A DNA stretch of 64,000 bases from JAXGQD01 sp040766665 (lineage in GTDB: Bacteria; Bacillota; Clostridia; Saccharofermentanales; Fastidiosipilaceae): positions 62,001 through 126,000 of the forward strand of contig JAXGQD010000004.1 in the NCBI GenBank assembly GCA_040766665.1. Direction: 5' to 3'. A model generated the notes under the pieces. It saw only the letters and a list, made by a program, of their open reading frames with translations, was not told where the DNA came from and did not search any database. Below are positions 60,829 to 64,000 of this stretch, one piece after another (the first letter of the stretch is position 1; each line of letters begins with the position of its first letter). The position numbers and the translations under genes are program-made.

Positions 60829-61561
60829 ATTAGCTCAACCCAGTCAACCACTCTTGCGCAGACTTTTCCTGGAGGCTCCGGGCACCTATCAGCATTCCAT
60901 GATGGTGGCCAACCTGGCGGAAAAGGGAGCAGAGGTGATAGGAGCCGATTCGCTCTTGGTCCGTGTCGGTGCTTATTACCATGATATTGGCAAAATGGAC
61001 CACCCCGAAGTCTTTACCGAGAACCAAACCGACTACAACCCGCACGACTACCTCAGCCCGCAGGAAAGCGTCTCGCTTATTATCGGGCATGTCGAAGGTG
61101 GACTGAAAACGGCGAGGCGCCATCGCTTGCCCGTCGCATTACAACAATTCATCAAAGAACACCATGGCAATACCTTGCAGGCTTCATTCTTCTACAAAGC
61201 CCAGGAGGAGGCCGAGGCGAGCGGCGAAGCAGCACCAAAAGAAGAAGACTACCGTTACCCCTGGCCCATCCCTTCTTCCAAAGAAACAGCCATTGTGATG
61301 CTGGCTGATTCGCTTGAAGCCGCCATCCGTTCAACCCAGACGAAAGATTTGGCCGGTGCGGAAAAAGTGGCCAGAAATATCGTCAAAATTAAAAATGAAC
61401 AAAACCAATTGATCAACTCCGGCTTGTCTTACCAGGAAGTCGAAGCTTTAATACTGTCTTTCGTTCAAACCTATCAGGGACAATTCCATGAAAGAGTGAG
61501 GTACCCGGATGCACGTCCAGTTTCTAAACACCCAAAGCAAATACAGCCTGCAGACCTATAA
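60761..61561 (+). CDS. pgpH: PgpH-like phosphodiesterase, HD domain fragment
   Basis: This is the C-terminal cytoplasmic part with the catalytic HD domain: GTYQHSMMVANLAE, then YYHDIGKMDHPEVFTENQ and HHGNTLQASFFY supply the metal-binding His and Asp residues. It ends with a tail a little longer than usual that overlaps ybeY-era by 53 bases. The domain is complete, so the whole gene would be functional if the two upstream frame breaks are artefacts. Confidence 0.85.
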   Translation, partial: SALGIQPVLEVLSSTVSATHLIKLAQPSQPLLRRLFLEAPGTYQHSMMVANLAEKGAEVIGADSLLVRVGAYYHDIGKMDHPEVFTENQTDYNPHDYLSPQESVSLIIGHVEGGLKTARRHRLPVALQQFIKEHHGNTLQASFFYKAQEEAEASGEAAPKEEDYRYPWPIPSSKETAIVMLADSLEAAIRSTQTKDLAGAEKVARNIVKIKNEQNQLINSGLSYQEVEALILSFVQTYQGQFHERVRYPDARPVSKHPKQIQPADL

Positions 61562-63077
61562 AGCTCGTTTGACGGAAGCTTTGGCTTCAGCCTGGGATGC
61601 GGTACCGGCCAGCAAGGACCGGATACTTAAGCCGCTTGAAACGGAGCTCAGTCTCAGTTTTGTAGGGCCTAGGCAGATGAAGAAACTCAACGCCGAGACC
61701 CGTCAAATAGACGAGACAACGGATGTCCTGTCTTTTCCTTTGCACGAGTTTCTGGAAGGGAAGGCGCCCAAAGCATTTGCGCCGGGGGACATTTACCCTG
61801 CTACGGAGCAGAGCGAATTTGGCGATAACTCGGAGGAAGAAATTGGCAAAATGGCCATCCAGCTCGGTGATATTGTGCTTTGCCCCGAACGTGCAGCAAC
61901 ACAGGCTCAGGAATACGGTCATTCATTCGAACGTGAAATCCTGTTTTTAGCCGTTCACGGTTTTCTGCATTTGCTTGGTTATGACCATCTCGATAACACT
62001 TCGGAGCGTAAAATGCGCAAGCTGCAAAGTAGCATCATGGACAAGATTGGAGCAACAGTCGTCGCAACACCAATAAGGGCAAACGGGTCTGCAGCCGAAG
62101 AAAAGAACAACGCGCCCAATGCCGAAGAACCCATCAAGTCTGGATTCATCGCCATCGTTGGGCGCCCCAACGCCGGCAAGTCGACCCTCTTAAACCAATT
62201 GAGCGGAGAATATTTGGCGATTACGTCTCATAAAGCCCAGACAACCCGTAATAACATTCGCTGCATTATTGACAGCCCGGAAGCGCAGTGCATTTTTATC
62301 GACACACCGGGTCTGCACAGTCCCAAGCATCAGTTGGGTAATTTTATGATGGAAGGGGTACATACAGCCGTCGATGACAGCGATTTACTGTTGTTGATTC
62401 TGGATGCCAATAAACGGGTTTTGAGTAAAGAGGAAAGTACGCTGGTCGCACGTGCCAATGCGATGGGGAAACCCGTCATTCTAGCGCTAAATAAAATTGA
62501 CAGTGTCGAAAAGATCAGCCTTCTGCCCTTAATCGAACGCCTCTCAAAGCGCGGAGATTTTCAAGCGATCGTACCGATTTCTGCTTTAAAAGGTGACGGA
62601 TCAAAGATCCTGATGCAAGAAATAATAACTGCCTTGCCGTTTGGACCGCGCTATTACTCAGCAGATGATTATACCGATCAAACCGAGCGTCAATTAGCGG
62701 CTGAACTGATTCGAGAACAGATTCTACGCTTTACCAACCAAGAGATTCCTCACGGCACCGGCGTCATCATTACGTCCTTTGATGAACGATGGGAGGATGG
62801 GGCAGAGGATGAATATGCGCGACAGCTTGTCAAAATCAAGGCGGATATTCTCTGTGAAAGGGAATCGCATAAGATTATTTTAATCGGCAAACAAGGCACG
62901 ATGCTTAAGCGTATCGGAAGTTCCGCCCGCATTGCAATTGAACAAATGCTTGATTGTAAAGTTTACTTGGAGCTGTTTGTCAAAGTTAGGCCGGACTGGC
63001 GTAATCGTCCGTCCATTCTTAGTGATTTGGGTTACCAAATGCCCAAAGATGATAAAAAGCAACGAAAGAAAAAATAA
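61509..63077 (+). CDS. ybeY-era: fusion of rRNA endonuclease YbeY and ribosome-assembly GTPase Era
   Basis: One uninterrupted 522-residue frame joins two proteins that are normally separate. Residues 1-180 are YbeY, with the zinc His triad in HGFLHLLGYDH (His150, 154, 160). Residues 181-210 are an Ala/Asn/Glu/Pro-rich linker. From 212 on is Era, with G1 GRPNAGKS, G3 DTPG and G4 NKID, and a C-terminal KH domain (ESHKIILIGKQGTMLKRIG). Both act in 16S rRNA 3'-end maturation and 30S assembly. No in-frame ATG with a Shine-Dalgarno sits at the junction. dgkA and cdd, often between the two genes, are missing. Confidence 0.9.
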   Translation: MHVQFLNTQSKYSLQTYKARLTEALASAWDAVPASKDRILKPLETELSLSFVGPRQMKKLNAETRQIDETTDVLSFPLHEFLEGKAPKAFAPGDIYPATEQSEFGDNSEEEIGKMAIQLGDIVLCPERAATQAQEYGHSFEREILFLAVHGFLHLLGYDHLDNTSERKMRKLQSSIMDKIGATVVATPIRANGSAAEEKNNAPNAEEPIKSGFIAIVGRPNAGKSTLLNQLSGEYLAITSHKAQTTRNNIRCIIDSPEAQCIFIDTPGLHSPKHQLGNFMMEGVHTAVDDSDLLLLILDANKRVLSKEESTLVARANAMGKPVILALNKIDSVEKISLLPLIERLSKRGDFQAIVPISALKGDGSKILMQEIITALPFGPRYYSADDYTDQTERQLAAELIREQILRFTNQEIPHGTGVIITSFDERWEDGAEDEYARQLVKIKADILCERESHKIILIGKQGTMLKRIGSSARIAIEQMLDCKVYLELFVKVRPDWRNRPSILSDLGYQMPKDDKKQRKKK

Positions 63078-63080
63078 CAA

Positions 63081-63935
63081 ATGAGCTTGATGAATGTAAA
63101 AGCGCTGGTGCTGAGGGCGAATCCGGCCAACGACCACGACCGTTATGTGCGTATCATTTGTCGCGAGTTTGGCTTGATTGAAACTTATGCACGCGGGGCT
63201 CTGCGTCCAAAGAATGCTTTGCTCGCCAGCACGGAAGCTTTTGGTTTTTGCGAAGTGACGCTTTTTACCCATAAAGAAAAGTATTACATCAATAACGCGA
63301 CATTTATTTATCCTTTCAGTGCCTTAAAGCAGAGCATAGAATGCTTAACAGCCGCTGCCCATTTAGCTGACATCGCCATCGATATCAGTCAAAGTGTCGA
63401 AGCCTATGAAGCCTTATACGAGTTGCTGGTTTACGCTTTTTATGCGTTGGAACAGGCAGCCACAGCAGACGTGCATGCGGTACTTTCTGTAGTGCATGCC
63501 TGTGAGATACGGCTCCTGGCCTTGGCAGGTTACCGTCTGAACTTTGAACCCTGCCCGCACTGTGGCCTGGCCTTAAATGATATTCGCGCACTCTATTTTA
63601 ATTTTCCCAGCATGCGCTTTATTTGCGGAAATGAAGCGAAAAAATCATTGGGCTTCAATGTGGCAAAACAAAGCCATATTGAAGGGTCTAAATCTTGGGA
63701 AATCTCTTACCGCAGTTACTTGGGCGAACCGCTTTGGCCTATTTCTCAGGCCTTGTTTGAAGCCTTACGCTTTTTCTCCGAACAGCCCCAAAACCGTCTT
63801 TTTTCTTTCAAAATCAGTCCGGAACTGGAGCGTGAACTCGCTGCTTTTACCCAAGCCTACCTTACAGCTAGTTTGGAAAAACACTATAAACGCTTAGGGT
63901 TTTTGTTTCAGCTCATGGAAAACGGAGCCGACTAA
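63081..63935 (+). CDS. recO: DNA repair protein RecO
   Basis: RecO loads RecA with RecF and RecR. The N-terminal OB fold (VKALVLRANPANDHDRYVRIICREFGLIETYARGALRPKN in parts) and the helical C-terminal domain are present. The zinc-binding region has PCPHCG and a later Cys in RFICG, so only three of the four usual Cys are evident. It follows era by 3 bases, a conserved order. Confidence 0.9.
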   Translation: MSLMNVKALVLRANPANDHDRYVRIICREFGLIETYARGALRPKNALLASTEAFGFCEVTLFTHKEKYYINNATFIYPFSALKQSIECLTAAAHLADIAIDISQSVEAYEALYELLVYAFYALEQAATADVHAVLSVVHACEIRLLALAGYRLNFEPCPHCGLALNDIRALYFNFPSMRFICGNEAKKSLGFNVAKQSHIEGSKSWEISYRSYLGEPLWPISQALFEALRFFSEQPQNRLFSFKISPELERELAAFTQAYLTASLEKHYKRLGFLFQLMENGAD

Positions 63936-63945
63936 AGTTCTGCTT

Positions 63946-64000
63946 TTATTCATCCGTATAGTTGGGTGTTGCGGCGAGGACCTCTTTGAGTTCCTGTAAG
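63946..64000 (-). CDS. possible C-terminal end of a convergent gene cut by the window
   Basis: On the minus strand an open frame enters from the right edge and ends with LQELKEVLAATPNYTDE and a TAA stop, 10 bases after recO. The residues look like a real protein end, but 17 codons are too few to identify it. Confidence 0.3.
   Translation of the reverse strand, partial: LQELKEVLAATPNYTDE

Noticed and set aside
1..64000. CRISPR arrays, insertion sequences, phage genes, rRNA operons
   Set aside because: No regularly spaced repeats, transposase, integrase, phage structural genes or rRNA sequence were seen anywhere in the window.

Overview
The window looks like the chromosome of a low-to-mid GC Gram-positive anaerobe of the Clostridia. 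The evidence is AGGAGG-type ribosome binding sites, many TTG and GTG starts, and clostridial or Firmicute gene neighbourhoods: SepF with a YggS protein, Asp23/AmaP/DUF2273, nusB-xseA-xseB-ispA-dxs-nadK-recN, rny with ymdB, and phoH-pgpH-ybeY-era-recO. A rubrerythrin with a Fur/PerR-like box and a HemZ-type radical SAM protein also fit an anaerobe. The genus cannot be fixed from the sequence alone.

Layout. 1-9 kb: an unidentified protein, a YerC/TrpR-like regulator, secA (frameshifted), a broken MTA/SAH-deaminase-type amidohydrolase, rubrerythrin, a PlsC-like acyltransferase with a zinc-ribbon tail, tRNA-Lys and a Met-gamma-lyase-like PLP enzyme. 9-21 kb: an HlyD-like protein, YggS, SepF, a thioesterase, DUF1461, a HAD phosphatase, a DUF3810 metalloprotease-like membrane protein, hemZ, then aroK-ppx-ppk1 (polyphosphate). 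21-26 kb: tRNA-Gly, tRNA-Arg, a GntR/ABC unit, and N-acetylglucosamine/glucose PTS IICB and IIA, each with its own promoter. 26-35 kb: a type IIA topoisomerase pair (frameshifted), aspartokinase and a two-component system. 35-49 kb: yqeG, pepP, efp, the Asp23 cluster, the nusB-to-recN housekeeping run, a RluA-family enzyme and rny. 49.6-55.7 kb: a catechol meta-cleavage cluster. 55.7-64 kb: ymdB, lspA, rluD, phoH, pgpH, a ybeY-era fusion and recO.

The most interesting region is the 6-kb catabolic cluster. It encodes a XylT-type [2Fe-2S] ferredoxin, catechol 2,3-dioxygenase, an IclR regulator, 2-hydroxymuconic semialdehyde hydrolase, 2-oxopent-4-enoate hydratase, acylating acetaldehyde dehydrogenase and 4-hydroxy-2-oxovalerate aldolase. 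Together these form the complete hydrolytic lower meta pathway, from catechol to formate, pyruvate and acetyl-CoA. The first step needs O2, which is unexpected in an apparently fermentative clostridial genome. The cluster sits between rny and ymdB, which are normally adjacent in Firmicutes, and is framed by two intrinsic terminators. Its promoter is followed by a perfect 15-bp palindrome that could be the IclR operator.

Other notable points are a one-ORF YbeY-Era fusion and apparent non-canonical start codons for dxs and possibly rny. At least a dozen frameshifts fall in genes expected to be intact (secA, parE, parC, lspA, pgpH, gntR). Most sit in or next to short homopolymers, so they are more likely sequencing or assembly errors than true pseudogenes.
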